DNA of 64,000 nucleotides from Mesostigma viride (Eukaryota > Streptophyta > Mesostigmatophyceae > Mesostigmatales > Mesostigmataceae). This document shows, in pieces, positions 22,410 to 32,598 of the stretch. The stretch lies in contig RPFO01000022.1 of the NCBI GenBank assembly GCA_009746045.1, positions 5,671,004 through 5,735,003 of the forward strand, written 5' to 3'. The stretch's first letter is position 1. Every line of letters begins with the position of its first letter. The translations under genes were made by a program, and so were the position numbers. The notes under the pieces are model-generated. The model had not been told where the DNA came from. It saw nothing but the letters and a program-made list of their open reading frames with translations, and did no database searches.

Positions 22410-23156
22410 CCAATCCTTTCTTTTCTTGAGCTGTAGCAGCTCACACAAGTCTACATACAAACACACACAATGGGTACTGGACATCCTCCCCGACTACAAG
22501 TCACAACCCGCTGGGCATGACAGTCAGCTTGGATTCCTTATTATATGTACATAGCACCCATACTGGTTCAGGAGCACAAACAAATTACAATGAGTCCCTA
22601 TCCCTTCACGGGAGGCTCGTTGTGTTACCCATGTACAAGAGGTTGGCCAACTGTGGCAGCCCATAGGTGTTCAGCTAAGAACTTGAGAAGTATGTACAAC
22701 CTTCAGGACCTTAGGCGAAACCCCACAGATCACCCACAACAGCTCATCAGAAAACATTGCTGACCCCCAGACGGGAGTCGGCGCCGGTCTGCTGCCCCTT
22801 ATCGAACCAGACACAACATCTACGCGAAGCACATGCAAAACACAAGCTCCTATACTCGTTCCAACCGTGGAAAATCAGGGGACCTGTCGCCACCTCACCA
22901 GCATGGTGGATGGGTCAGCCAGTCCGTGAAACTCCGCCTTAAGACGGCACCAGGGAATCGAACCCCGCCCACAAACCACAGATCTGGGGAAACCTCAGAC
23001 TGAGATGAAAACCCCAGATAGACATCTCTCCATCAGAGACAATGTCAGACATTCCCACACCAGAGACATGTCTCACCCCTCAAGGTGTGCTCAGGATTAT
23101 GTACAATCAAGCTCCCAGCCTGATATCCAGAGACTTAAGCACCCAGCTCTCAGCTT
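22410..23156 (-). other. Element C1 3' untranslated region
   Basis: No ORF. It contains the polypurine tract next to the LTR and the T-arm-like motif at 22950-22969. The part 22410 to about 22705 is absent from copy C2. Confidence 0.75.
22950..22969 (-). promoter_or_regulatory. tRNA T-arm / B-box-like motif (element C1)
   Basis: The minus strand reads GGCGGGGTTCGATTCCCTGG, identical to the motifs in B (8134-8153) and C2 (59844-59863), although the surrounding sequence differs between B and C. Confidence 0.55.
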
Positions 23157-26100
23157 TTAGACAGATAGACCGACTTGACAGTCAGCATTCATGAGCTTCC
23201 TCAGTACATTGTACTGGGCTGGGGCCTTGTGTGGCAGCTTTGTCAATGCATCAGCAGGGTTCTCCTCGCCAGGGATATGCTTCAAGTCAACCAAACTGGC
23301 CAACTCCTTCAGCAACAAATAATCCAGGTCCCGGCTTCTGGCCAGCTGCTTGTGAACAAACTGGACCATACCCATGCTGTCTGTTAGCAACAACGTCTCC
23401 ATCTGCAAGGTCCAAGGGGTAACTGAAGCCAGCTCCAGCATTAACTCCTTTATGTACAGGCTGGACTGGATCCCCTCGCATATGGCCCTGCATTCTGCCA
23501 CATCTGAACTGATACAGACCCTCTTCTGCAGTCTGCTGTACCAGCTGAACAAACTTGCCCTGCTCTGATAAAAAGCAAACAGAGCAGCAGATCTCCCCCT
23601 GACCTTGGTAACCTGGCGAGCATCCATGGAACTGTCAACAAAGATCTCCAAGGTGATAGGCTGGGCAAAGTCAATCCCAGACAAAATCAGATCAGGGGTA
23701 CTCTCCACCAACCGGGCTATGACTCGAGGCTTCTCATCCTCAAGCACCTCATCAGGCATTCTGCTATGGACCATCAAAGACGGACCACAGATGCTGGCAA
23801 ACCAGGCCCACATGCCTCTCAACTCAGGTCCTGCAGCCTGGGTGATCTTCTCTGGCAAGGCCTTCACAATGGTCTGTTTATAATCTCCTCCAGCCTGAAG
23901 CCTGATACTCCACTCCCCATCCCTCCTGAACAGGGTAGCCTGCATTCCACAGAACACTACAGGCTTGTTGGGCTCCTGCCACAGCTCCTTGCCCAGTGAA
24001 AACTTGCCACTGATGACAGGAATAAACTTCTTCAGCCAGGTCGTGGGGGCTAGCAAATGCAGATCATCTCCATGCAAACTAGCATACACTGGCAGACCCT
24101 CCCATTGGGCCAGCAGCAAACAGGGATCAACTGAAGACACTCTCAAGCCACACTCACTGATCAGAGCTTCCTGCAGCGTGAGTCTCCAGATGATTGGGCT
24201 CGACCTGAGTCCTTCCAGGCCCTTCAGAATAACCAGGAATTGTTGATGCAGCTCCAGCTTCCAGATGGCAGGCACCTCAACACAGTAAGGCTCATCCTGC
24301 TTCCACACCCTCCTGGCCACTTCTGGATCAGATTTTAAAAATGCCCTCTTGAAGTCCAGCAGCACTGATGACATAGCTGCTCCCCTGTTCAGCAACCCCA
24401 CGTAGAGACATAGCAAAATTCTCCATGTGTCGTGTAGCATCCCTGGCGTGTACAGCTCCTCTCCTGGCAGACTCCCCGTGCCGTGATACTCATTCAGGAC
24501 AGGCCTGACATGGGGCACTGATACCTCATCCACAACCTTCCTCTTCAGCACAAATCTCAAAGCAAGCTTCCTTGATGCTGGGGGACGTCTGTCTGTTGGT
24601 GCAGCACACTCAAACTGCAACCACTCCTCCAATGCCTTGGAGAAGGCGAGCTTCCAAGCCTCAAACAAAGTAGGCGAGCTCATCTCTTGGACCAGCTGGT
24701 CATATGTCAAAGGAGAGTGTGCAGCAAGGCTCCTGTGAGTTATGCCAATACTGCTGGGGTGCAACACAGCTGGAATCACCAAACTGGCTGCTGGGGGCAC
24801 CTCCCCTTCATCCCATTTTACACCCTTGACCGGCTTGGCCCTGCACCTGACTGGAAATGTTGTCCTGAAATTTTCTAGGGGAATCATCCCCCAGCCATCT
24901 CTTCTCAGAGCTGTAGCTCTGATAGAAATCCCAGGATTGCCCAGAAAATTCTGACCCAAAATCACAGGGCCATCATAGTCCTCTAGGACAAGGAAGGTCA
25001 CATCCACACCCATGACAGGGGCAGTAACCTCTCCCAACACCCTTAGATGCGTCCTACCACTGAAATCAGACACCCAGGGGCAACTTGGTTCTCCGACCAG
25101 CAGTTCTCCTGTATGCTGAGGTCCCATGACAGAAACCTGTGCATTGGTATCTATCTCCATGGCAGCTACCTCAGGTTCATCCAACTGGACAAGCTTGGAC
25201 ACCTTAGGCTCCTTCTTGGCTCTTTGCAAAGCCTGTACAATATCTGATAGACGCACACCCCTAGGCCTGGTGTCGGGCCGTTCCGGAGGTGCAGCCTGTC
25301 CGCCTGCTTGCCCAACCACCGTATGTGAAGGTACCCCAGGGGCCGGGCCAGGGTCACCCTGAGGGCTCGATACAGCTGTAGCACCCTGATCAGGAAGCTC
25401 CACGTCACCCCCGCCTTGTACACCAGCGGGCACCTGGAAGAGGTCTCCTTGATTACCTCCCCGGGGACGGATCTTTGACCAGGACAGACGGTGCACTGCT
25501 TGGGAGCCATCAATGGCCACCCAGCACTTATGGCCAGCGGCTTCTACTCGGGTCACCACCCCATCATGCCAGCTGCCACGTTTCCCTGGAAAGCTTGGTT
25601 CCTTCCACACAACAACCTGTTGTCCAACGTTAGGTTCTAGGACACTCCAGCCCTTGTCTTTCTGCCTCAGCTTGAGGAACTTGGCCTCTAGCTTCTCCTT
25701 CCATGCCTGCTCAGCATCAGCTGGCAGCATCCTGGTATGCAGCATAAGAGGATTGATGGCAATGTCACCAAAGAACATGGGAGTCCTGAGGTTCAGCCTA
25801 TCCTCCACAGAACGTAGCCATGCAGATGTCACAATGGCAGATGACGTCCTTGGAATCCTCTCCACCAGCAGCACAGTCTTGATCTCTTGGATGGCTCTCT
25901 CCACCACCCCTTGCTGGCCGTGGCTCTCCCTGGGTGTAATCAGCAACTCTGGAAACTCTGGCAGGTTCTCACAGCACTCAAACTGAATGTCACACTGCAA
26001 CAACTCCAACCCAGGGTACCTGCTCCTTGTCAACTTCAGAGCAGCAATCAATGTAGGCTTCTCCATGTCAGGCAGGATCTCTAGGGTCTTGTACTTGGTA

Positions 26101-26746
26101 TATCTGTCCACTGCCACCAGCAGCTTCAAACCCCTGATTCTCTGAATATCTACCTGCACATGGCCTGGCTGCAAAATAGGAGTCCTGGCATGAGACTGCT
26201 TGGGCTTTCTAGCAACTAGCCTGCACTTGCAAGCTTGAGCAACCTGTTGGCAGATGGAGTACAACTCACTTCCTCCCAGCCGTCTAGCAACTTGCAAAGA
26301 CTGAGCTGCATGGCCAAACATGGTATGCAACCTTGAGGCAATGTCATACAAGAGAGAAAATCTTTTATTGTCATTATTAGCACTCAAGGTATGTACAGAT
26401 CCCTTATGTACAGGAGGCACCAGGGTCGTGCCTGTCAGACTGTCTCCAGCCCTATCCTCATCCTGACCATCCTGTGCCAGTCCTGCACGGTCAGAATGCT
26501 TCTGAGATCCACCTGGGTCCACATCACCAGGTCCTACCTCAGGCTCAGCACCGCCATGGCGGGCACGTTGGCGAGTAACCACTGCAGCTACAGCTGGCAT
26601 ACTCTCTGTGGTAACCAAGCTTGCCCCATCGTGTCCAATAGGCTCTTTCACTAGAGCATGGGGCTGCCCCTCACTGCGTCACTAGCAGCTACATTACACA
26701 CCCCTGGGGGCACCCTCCAGGGTTCAGGGATGTGTGCAGGCTCAAG
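23157..26746 (-). pseudogene. pol: Element C1 pol: integrase - protease - RT - RNase H
   Basis: An uninterrupted 1164-codon frame (26651-23157) preceded by about 30 codons separated by a 2-bp deletion relative to C2 just after the gag UGA. Positions within the 1164 residues: integrase zinc region H109, H114, C141, C143; catalytic D168, D221 and E251 (GVVERAIQE), spacing D-52-D-29-E as in A; a C-terminal GKRGSW...LSWSKIRP module at 356-396; protease D501-T502-N503 and VILGQNFL at 563-570; RT D766 (LLDFKRAFL) and H860-G-D-D863; RNase H D1006, E1053, D1091, D1134 (NPADALTK). The RT and RNase H are of the copia kind, but the protease sits after the integrase. All four enzyme domains are complete, so this is the best reference copy. 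Confidence 0.88.
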
Positions 26747-26749
26747 TCA
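26747..26749 (-). promoter_or_regulatory. Candidate readthrough stop: gag CAU-UGA-CUU pol (element C1)
   Basis: The gag ends GKGKAADH, then UGA CUU GAG. Pol continues in the same frame, as in C2 (56645-56647) and with CUG in B. Confidence 0.6.
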
Positions 26750-27924
26750 ATGATCAGCAGCCTTGCCCTTGCCCTTATCCTGGGATGGACCAGCCTTGTC
26801 CTTGCTGCCACCCTGAGCTGGCTTGCTCTGACCTTCCTGCCTCAGGTACGAGGGACACTCATTCCTGAAGTGACCCTTCCCTTGGCAGAAATAACATTCC
26901 ACCTGACTGATGTCCCGTGAGGTCCCACTGCTGGGCCCAGCCTTGGGAGGACCACCCACCCTCTTGAAGTCAAACTGGGACTGTGGATGTCCCGACTTCG
27001 GCGGGTCCCCCGTCCAGCCCTTCTGTCACGCCCCCTCCTGGACCTTCCTCGACCCCTTGAAGAGGTCTCAGGCCCTCTCGAGGACGCTGGGCCCCCGTGG
27101 CCCGATCCCCTCATGGACTTAACCGCAGGTTCAGCTGGCCTCCTCGTCCCCTTGACGAGGGCGCTTACCACCTACGTACTTGCCGCTGAAACACTCATAC
27201 AACTGGTCCGTCATGGCTGCCCAGCCATGGACCTGTCGCATGTGGATGGTCACATTATCCATGGTGACCGGATCCAGCTGCAGCGACTTGAGAAAGTCGC
27301 CCATGGCCATCCGATCTGCAACGAAGAATCCCTTGGCCATGGCGTCCTCCCTCAGCTTGACGAAGTCTTCAAAGGCGTGGACCACTAGCTGCCCCTTGAT
27401 GGGCTTGTAGTCCAGGTATTCTTGCTTCAGGTGGACCCATCTATGGTCCTCTTGTCACTCAGGAACACCCTGAGTCGCGTCATAAACGCCGTCCAGGTGT
27501 CCCCTGCCGTGTGCCGCTCCCGGACAAACTTGAACAGCCGCCTCGCCGACTGCCTTATGTAGGCACTAGACGCCAGGATGCGAAGCTTGTCACCGGTGTA
27601 GATGTCCGTGTACAAGTTCATGTCCTCTAACATCCTCTCAGCGTCCCGGGGCTGCCAATTGTCCTTGATGGACTGAAACTGGCCTAACACCGCGTACCCC
27701 TCAGCCACAGTCGGCCGCTTAGGTGCCGCTTGATCTGCAGCTGGCGCGTTCTGACCGCCCTGAGAGCCTTGGCTCTGATCATCTGGCAGCGCAGCCTGGT
27801 CTCCCAGCGCCTGGCCGTCACCACGTCCATCACGTCCATCGCGTCCATCGAGCCTATCCATCCCAGCGCCGCGCCGCGCAAAGCCCATAATGCGCGCTTG
27901 TTGGTCAATAGCTCCCTCACTCAT
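26750..27924 (-). pseudogene. gag: Element C1 gag (frameshifted), one CCHC knuckle
   Basis: It starts MSEGAIDQ at 27924. The first frame runs to KRTIDGST (27427), where a small deletion relative to C2 breaks it. It resumes as VVHAFEDFVKLREDAMAKG and breaks again near 27131. The last part has the knuckle CYFCQGKGHFRNEC and a Lys/Gly-rich end. C2 shows the unbroken sequence at these two sites, so the undamaged protein would be about 390-400 aa. Two or more lesions make this copy inactive. Confidence 0.8.
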
Positions 27925-28026
27925 GATGGCCTCTGTTCAGATCTGCTACAGCCAGCCAAGTGGCCAAGCAGCAATTAAAGCAATATAAGCTACTGAACAA
28001 GAAAGGAAAATGCCAAGTGTTACCAC

Positions 28027-28953
28027 TCAGTCAAGACCACCACGGCGATCACCCGCGGGCGCTTCCTGGTTCTCCTTGTCGCTGTCACTGTCGCTGTCGC
28101 TCACAACGATCAGCTCTGGCACCCTGCTACCCGCTGCGCCGTCGTCGACCCGCTGTCGGCCCGCGATGACAGCGTCGTCACCGTTAGTGTAGTAGACAGG
28201 TGACAACCCGTCGTTAACACCCCGCGGATTGTATCTTGGCACCTCGTGGTCGCCAAGCTCCTCGTCGCCTAGACCAGCGACCCCCACAGCTCCCACCTCA
28301 AGGTCACTGTCGTAACCAAGAGGGGCGAACTCTTCCCAACGCGTCACACGAACGCGAAGAGGTTGGGGCAGTTCCTGAAAAGGAACCCTTGCTCGCTCCG
28401 GAATCCTGCCGACTCGTGCCGCACGCTGTCCTCCGGTGATGGCTTCCGCAGCCGCCTCGACCTCTGCCAGCCGCCTGTAGCGCTCCGCCCCGCGTCGCTC
28501 ACGCCGAACTGGTCCCGCTGCAACACCCTCGTCGCCGATTACGCCTGCGAACGTACGTTGTACACCCACACCCGCTGCTGCCTGCACGAACTCGTGTCGC
28601 ACCGCACCAGCTGGCTCCGCAGCTTCACCTCGCCTGGCCGCCAACTCCGCACGCACCCGCTCAGCTAAGGCTGTAATCACAGTCTGGATCCCGACCAAAC
28701 CGTGTAGCTCTTGCTCGATGTCGTCGACGCTCCGGTGCTCCGGAATGACGATGGTTCGGACGTGCTGCAGAATGCGCTCCCAATCCTCGACCTGGTCGTC
28801 GACGAATTGCACAAAGCTGCGATTAACAGGTGGACGATCTGCAAGCAATAAAGATAAATCTCGAACCACACGACGCAATTCAGGCGAAATGGAACCACCA
28901 GCAGACTGCCGAGGAAACCGGAAATTCTGCTGCCGTTGTTCTTCCTGCACCAT
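28027..28953 (-). CDS. Element C1 upstream accessory ORF (ORF0) with SUMO-binding-like tail
   Basis: 308 aa, intact, from MVQEEQRQQNFRFP. It lies between the 5' LTR and gag. N-terminal half: predicted helices (LRRVVRDLSLLLADRP, then DDQVEDWERILQHV, RSVDDIEQELHGL). Middle: Arg/Glu/Ala-rich. C-terminus: ELIVVSDSDSDSDKENQ, a hydrophobic core followed by a Ser/Asp run, which is the form of a SUMO-interacting motif. Copy C2 has the same ORF, also intact (54436-55359) with few differences, although gag and pol are broken in both copies. No known family recognised. Confidence 0.65.
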   Translation of the reverse strand: MVQEEQRQQNFRFPRQSAGGSISPELRRVVRDLSLLLADRPPVNRSFVQFVDDQVEDWERILQHVRTIVIPEHRSVDDIEQELHGLVGIQTVITALAERVRAELAARRGEAAEPAGAVRHEFVQAAAGVGVQRTFAGVIGDEGVAAGPVRRERRGAERYRRLAEVEAAAEAITGGQRAARVGRIPERARVPFQELPQPLRVRVTRWEEFAPLGYDSDLEVGAVGVAGLGDEELGDHEVPRYNPRGVNDGLSPVYYTNGDDAVIAGRQRVDDGAAGSRVPELIVVSDSDSDSDKENQEAPAGDRRGGLD

Positions 28954-29046
28954 TCGACACCTGACGAGCTTCTCGCGTCGTCAACGCTGCACGCAGCAAA
29001 CAGCAACGACCCTCCTGGCCGTTCCGTCGAGACTGCTTGTAATTTG

Positions 29047-29740
29047 AGTTAACGTTTTTATAAACGCAATGTAAGGATATGGTTGCAATGCAGCAATGTG
29101 TGAATATGGTTGGAAACGGAGCTTTGTTAAAATTGGATAATGTTACAGCGCTCACACACTTGAGGCTTGTACACGAGTTTGCCAAGTCAAGGCAACACAC
29201 GTGAGGCGGGCTTGCAAGAGATGCCCAATTGGCACTGGCCTATTCTTTATATACTTGTGCACTGTGCTTGCTAGTCCTGAGCAGCCTAGAAGGCCTGCTC
29301 AGTAATAACACTCCCGGTACAGTATTCACTACCTGTACAGCGCCCAGTTCCTATACAGTAGGACTGCCATACAGGTACAGTGACCACAGAGCACAGTCCA
29401 CAGTGACTATTGCATCTGCACCTAGAAGTCCAGGACTAAACCTGCGGTACCAACAGACCACAGGTTAAGGTTCCTATTTCCTGCGTACGACGTATTAATC
29501 CAATACCGTCGTAGGTTCAGCACCTAATTCCTGTCAGCCCAGGAATTACTGTCGACCCCATATGTCGTCGGCAAATATTCACGTCCGACTTAGAAGAACA
29601 GCCGGCTCGCGCTCGCGCGCAACCGGGAAGTCGGAACGCCATAACTTTCTTGATACTTGTCGGAATGAACTCGTTCCGGTGCCGCTGGAATCGCAGAGAT
29701 ATGCCGAATCAGGAACACGCCAATGCGCTTGGCGTTAACT
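29047..29740 (-). repeat. Element C1 5' LTR
   Basis: 694 bp. The leader (minus strand) begins CAAATTACAAGCAGTC, with no adjacent TGG-type primer site. Confidence 0.95.
29245..29253 (-). promoter_or_regulatory. TATA box in the C1 5' LTR
   Basis: TATATAAAG on the minus strand. It is conserved in all four C LTRs (21914-21922, 54135-54143, 60595-60603) at the same place and is the likely pol II promoter of the element. Confidence 0.6.
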
Positions 29741-29745
29741 CTTTC

Positions 29746-29878
29746 TGCCGCCCGGATGCCAGCGATGCCTCTGATGGGAATGCTGAGGGCGCAGCTAGAT
29801 GCGCCTGATGAGCCTTCAGGTCGGGATGCCGTTTCCCCTCCTTCAATTAGCACTTGTAACACCAAATTAAGGAGCTCA
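29746..29878. other. Interval between C1 and MITE
   Basis: Continuation of the sequence interrupted by C1. Short open stretches only; nothing recognised. Confidence 0.4.
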
Positions 29879-30400
29879 GGCGGGGCCCACTTCGAATGCT
29901 CCGTAAAGCGTGACACTTTAATTTGTCGTTTTTTGTACTTTTTCGACGATCGTCACTCTGCAGAGCACTTGATTCGTCGTGCGAAATTGTGCGAAATTTG
30001 CTGAAATCGTGCTAAATTTGCTGAAATCGTGCGAAATTGTGCGAAATTCGCTGAAATCGTGCGAAATTGTGCGAAATTCGCTGAAATCGTGCGAAATTTC
30101 ATGTGAAAAATGTCGACGGTAAAAAATTTTGATGTGTGCACAACGTGTGTGAATTCATGCAAAATTTTGTCAAACGTCACTCCACAAAACGACCCTTGGT
30201 TGAAATCCATGCGAAATCGTGCGAAATCGTGCAAAATTGTGCAAAATCGTGCGAAATCCTGCAAAAATGTGTGAAAGTTTTGCGAAATTCACGCGAAAAT
30301 CACGCGAACTCGTGCGAAATTTTTTGCGACCCCTTCGAAAATAGCGAAAAAGTGTCACACACTTGGCTTGGACGGCAGAACATTCCAAGTGGGCCCCGCC
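29879..30400. mobile_element. 522-bp MITE with internal GTGCGAAATT repeats
   Basis: Terminal inverted repeats begin GGCGGGGCCCACTT; the left continues CGAATGCTC and the right GGAATGTTC. A second shared block GTGACACTTT lies further in. CTCA occurs directly outside both ends (29875-29878, 30401-30404), a possible 4-bp target duplication. The interior has no ORF and is filled with short repeats of GTGCGAAATTNGCTGAAATC. Confidence 0.7.
29969..30100. repeat. Tandem GTGCGAAATT(C)GCTGAAATC repeat
   Basis: About five units of roughly 20-31 bp within the MITE. A looser second set runs from about 30205 to 30320. Confidence 0.8.
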
Positions 30401-30584
30401 CTCAGGCCAGGCGTCAATTGCGTAATGCATGCACTAGCTTGCATGCTGGATACTTGTGCCGTGCTCAGTTCGCATTTACGCGTAACCAGGTGCTCCGCCT
30501 TGCCACAGTGCTCGAGCGATCATCTATAGGCGCCGGGTATCCAATTTCCCCGTGGTCACTGCGCGTTTGACAAGGATGTATATT
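30401..30584. other. Short unassigned interval
   Basis: No feature recognised between the MITE and the LINE fragment. Confidence 0.4.
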
Positions 30585-30911
30585 ATAGATGCAGTGGATC
30601 GAGGAGGTTGTCATGGAGCATTACGCCACGCTTTACGCCATTACCGGGCCCTGTGGCGCAAGCCCCTTGGCAAGATTGAGAAACAGGTCCTCGTCCTTCC
30701 TGTTCTCACGTATGGGGCCGAGACGTGGACCCTCACCGCCGACCTGGCCCGCAAGCTGGACGGCGCGGTCACCAACATGCTGCGATCCATTTTCAGAGTA
30801 GGATATGCTGCTCATGTCCGCAATGAGGACCATTACCTGGGCATGCCATATATCACCAGCACCATTAAGCAGCGGCGCCTGCAGCTCGCAGGGCACCTAG
30901 CTCGCACCATT
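30585..30911 (+). pseudogene. LINE (non-LTR) reverse transcriptase, C-terminal fragment
   Basis: Open frame with the typical post-catalytic region of LINE ORF2 proteins: VLPVLTYGAETWTLT, then LDGAVTNMLRSIFRV, HVRNEDHYLG and IKQRRLQLAGHLAR. The catalytic domains upstream are missing (5' truncation). Right after LAR the match ends in a copy of the repeat that also fills 61640-62044, where the following part of such a protein resumes (62046-62298). Confidence 0.75.
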
Positions 30912-31035
30912 AGCACAAATAGGAGAAAATTAGCCCATGGGTGACATACTTCTCAAGCACTTGGGTGCAAAAAATAGCAATGATGTGAAGTTTTGGTCGT
31001 ATTCTCACCTATTTAGAAACGGATGTTATACAATT
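30912..31035. repeat. Single unit of the roughly 165-bp 'TAGCACAAATAGG' repeat
   Basis: It shares TAGCACAAATAGG, GACATACTTCTCAAGC, AAAAATAGC(A/G)ATGA and TTGGTCGTATTCTC with the array at 61640-62044. The match fades near 31010. Confidence 0.7.
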
Positions 31036-31649
31036 CAGCGAACGCATGCATGCGACCATGCCAACGACATGTTTAATTGACATAATTTACGGCATATTTG
31101 CATGTATGTATTTGAAGATCATATGATGCAACAAAACATAAAATAGTAGTCGGTTGTCTTATAATACATGAATACCATCCGCGTTATGCCAAGTCACACA
31201 TGGCCAATAATCAATAAGCTCTGACATACGCATAATAAACAAATTTCAATCTTCGATCATCACCCGACAATGTGTAATCCATATGTCACTTGAAGAGCTG
31301 CTATGCTCATCTCAGTGCAGGCGCCGCCCTCTTGCACCTCCTTGGCATGGCTGACGCGAGCTTGAAGCAAGAGCGTGAGTGGTAGCAGGCCCAACTGGCC
31401 TGCGCGTACGCGCGTGTTGCGGGGAGGCTCAACCCGGCGGGGAGGCTGCCTCGACCTGGCGGGGAGGCTCACTCTGGGCAACCATGCCCGCTGCATGATT
31501 GGTTGGCGACCCTTGCTCAATGCACTGCGCACTGAGCGTGGACTCCCCATTTTCAAGCATTGCAGGGGTCACATCAGGTAAAGCCATCCCCGGGCATCCA
31601 CAAAGCACATCCCGCAATTGCTCAAACGTGATCTGACACCTCCTCGTCC
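31036..31649. other. Gene-free AT-rich stretch then unassigned sequence
   Basis: 31036-31260 is AT-rich with no ORF. 31260-31649 has only short frames, possibly a continuation of the decayed gene on the minus strand. Confidence 0.4.
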
Positions 31650-32594
31650 CCGTCTGAGTATGCTACATGAACCAAGTGTCGCGTCTTGTCGCACACGGTT
31701 ACCTGGCCATGAAAGCGCCGCTCAGTTGCCGGCGTGGCACCATTTAAGGTCTTGCACACTAGAGTTCCACGGAGAGCATCCGGCAGTAATTGCCCATCCA
31801 AGACCTTCTCCTTGAAGACCGCAGTCGCAGTCTCCTTGGTGAGAGCTGGAGTAGAGTACGCGTCCCATTTAATCCATGCGTGCGAACGATGCGCGTGTAT
31901 TTGCCGCTCGCGTGTGGTTGCTAAAGATGCCCCCTGCAGACGTCAGTGAGACCTGCCGATCACCCTTTCCCCCCCCCCCCGCTGGCCACGTAGAGAGCAC
32001 TATACGGTTTTGGCTGGCACGGTATACGTGTGGCTGGCCTTACATGTCGCCGGGAAGCAAGCCGACTCCGGGTGGAAACGGTCCCAGGTGCCGCGATGTG
32101 TATGAATGAGCCGCATAACATTCCATCTCGATCATCGTGTCGGGGGTAATGGGCCCCCCAGGCTCCCTGAATGGCACGCGGGACACCATACAAGAGCGGC
32201 AAGATGGGCATTAGCGGGCTACACAGTATAGCAGTCCGTCACGCCCGAGGGACGGGTGCTTGCACACAACGGCATGCAGGCGTGCCGACCTTGACGTGCT
32301 GCCATGCGTCACCTGTGGCTTGCTCCATAGCAATGGCCAGCGCGGTCTTCCTGACGCCGGACAGCAGCCGGGCGCCCTGCATGAGTAACCGGATCGACCA
32401 AGGGCACCAACCGCAATGCGCCTGCCAACGCCGCCTGATATTCCATCTCCTCCTCCTGCATACGACCCACTGCCGTGGAAACGCCATCTTCTTGATACCC
32501 AGGCGACCGACGGCCACGGGGGTGGCGTCCACTTCTCAGGCACGTTTGCAATGCTTGTATAGGGACAAGGGCCCAAAATGCTGCCCATGCGTCA
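31650..32594 (-). pseudogene. Decayed gene, 3' part, with Tudor-like segment (interrupted by G)
   Basis: Minus-strand fragments in shifting frames: DAWAAFWALVPIQALQ next to the G insertion, then MQEEEMEYQAALAGALRLV, ITPDTMIEMECYAAHSYTSR, and near 31680-31760 FHGQVTVCDKTRHLVHVAY followed by SDGDEE. The last is the same Tudor/Agenet-like pattern as in the 2952-4622 ORF. Several frameshifts and stops. The 5' part lies beyond element G (37969-38230). Family unknown. Confidence 0.4.
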
Positions 32595-32598
32595 TTAA
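32595..32598. repeat. TTAA target duplication of element G (left)
   Basis: TTAA here and at 37965-37968, directly outside 15-bp inverted ends. Confidence 0.85.

Larger units (their letters stand above)
21712..29740 (-). mobile_element. LTR retrotransposon C, copy 1 (copia-type RT)
   Basis: 8029 bp, LTRs 21712-22409 (698 bp) and 29047-29740 (694 bp), termini AGTTAACG...CGTTAACT, exact 5-bp duplication CTTTC. Minus-strand order: LTR, ORF0 (28953-28027), gag (27924-26750, frameshifted), UGA, pol (26746-23157: integrase, protease, RT, RNase H), 3' region with the T-arm motif, polypurine tract, LTR. By eye the LTRs differ by about eight substitutions and two small indels. Copy 2 is at 53657-60802. 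Confidence 0.93.
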
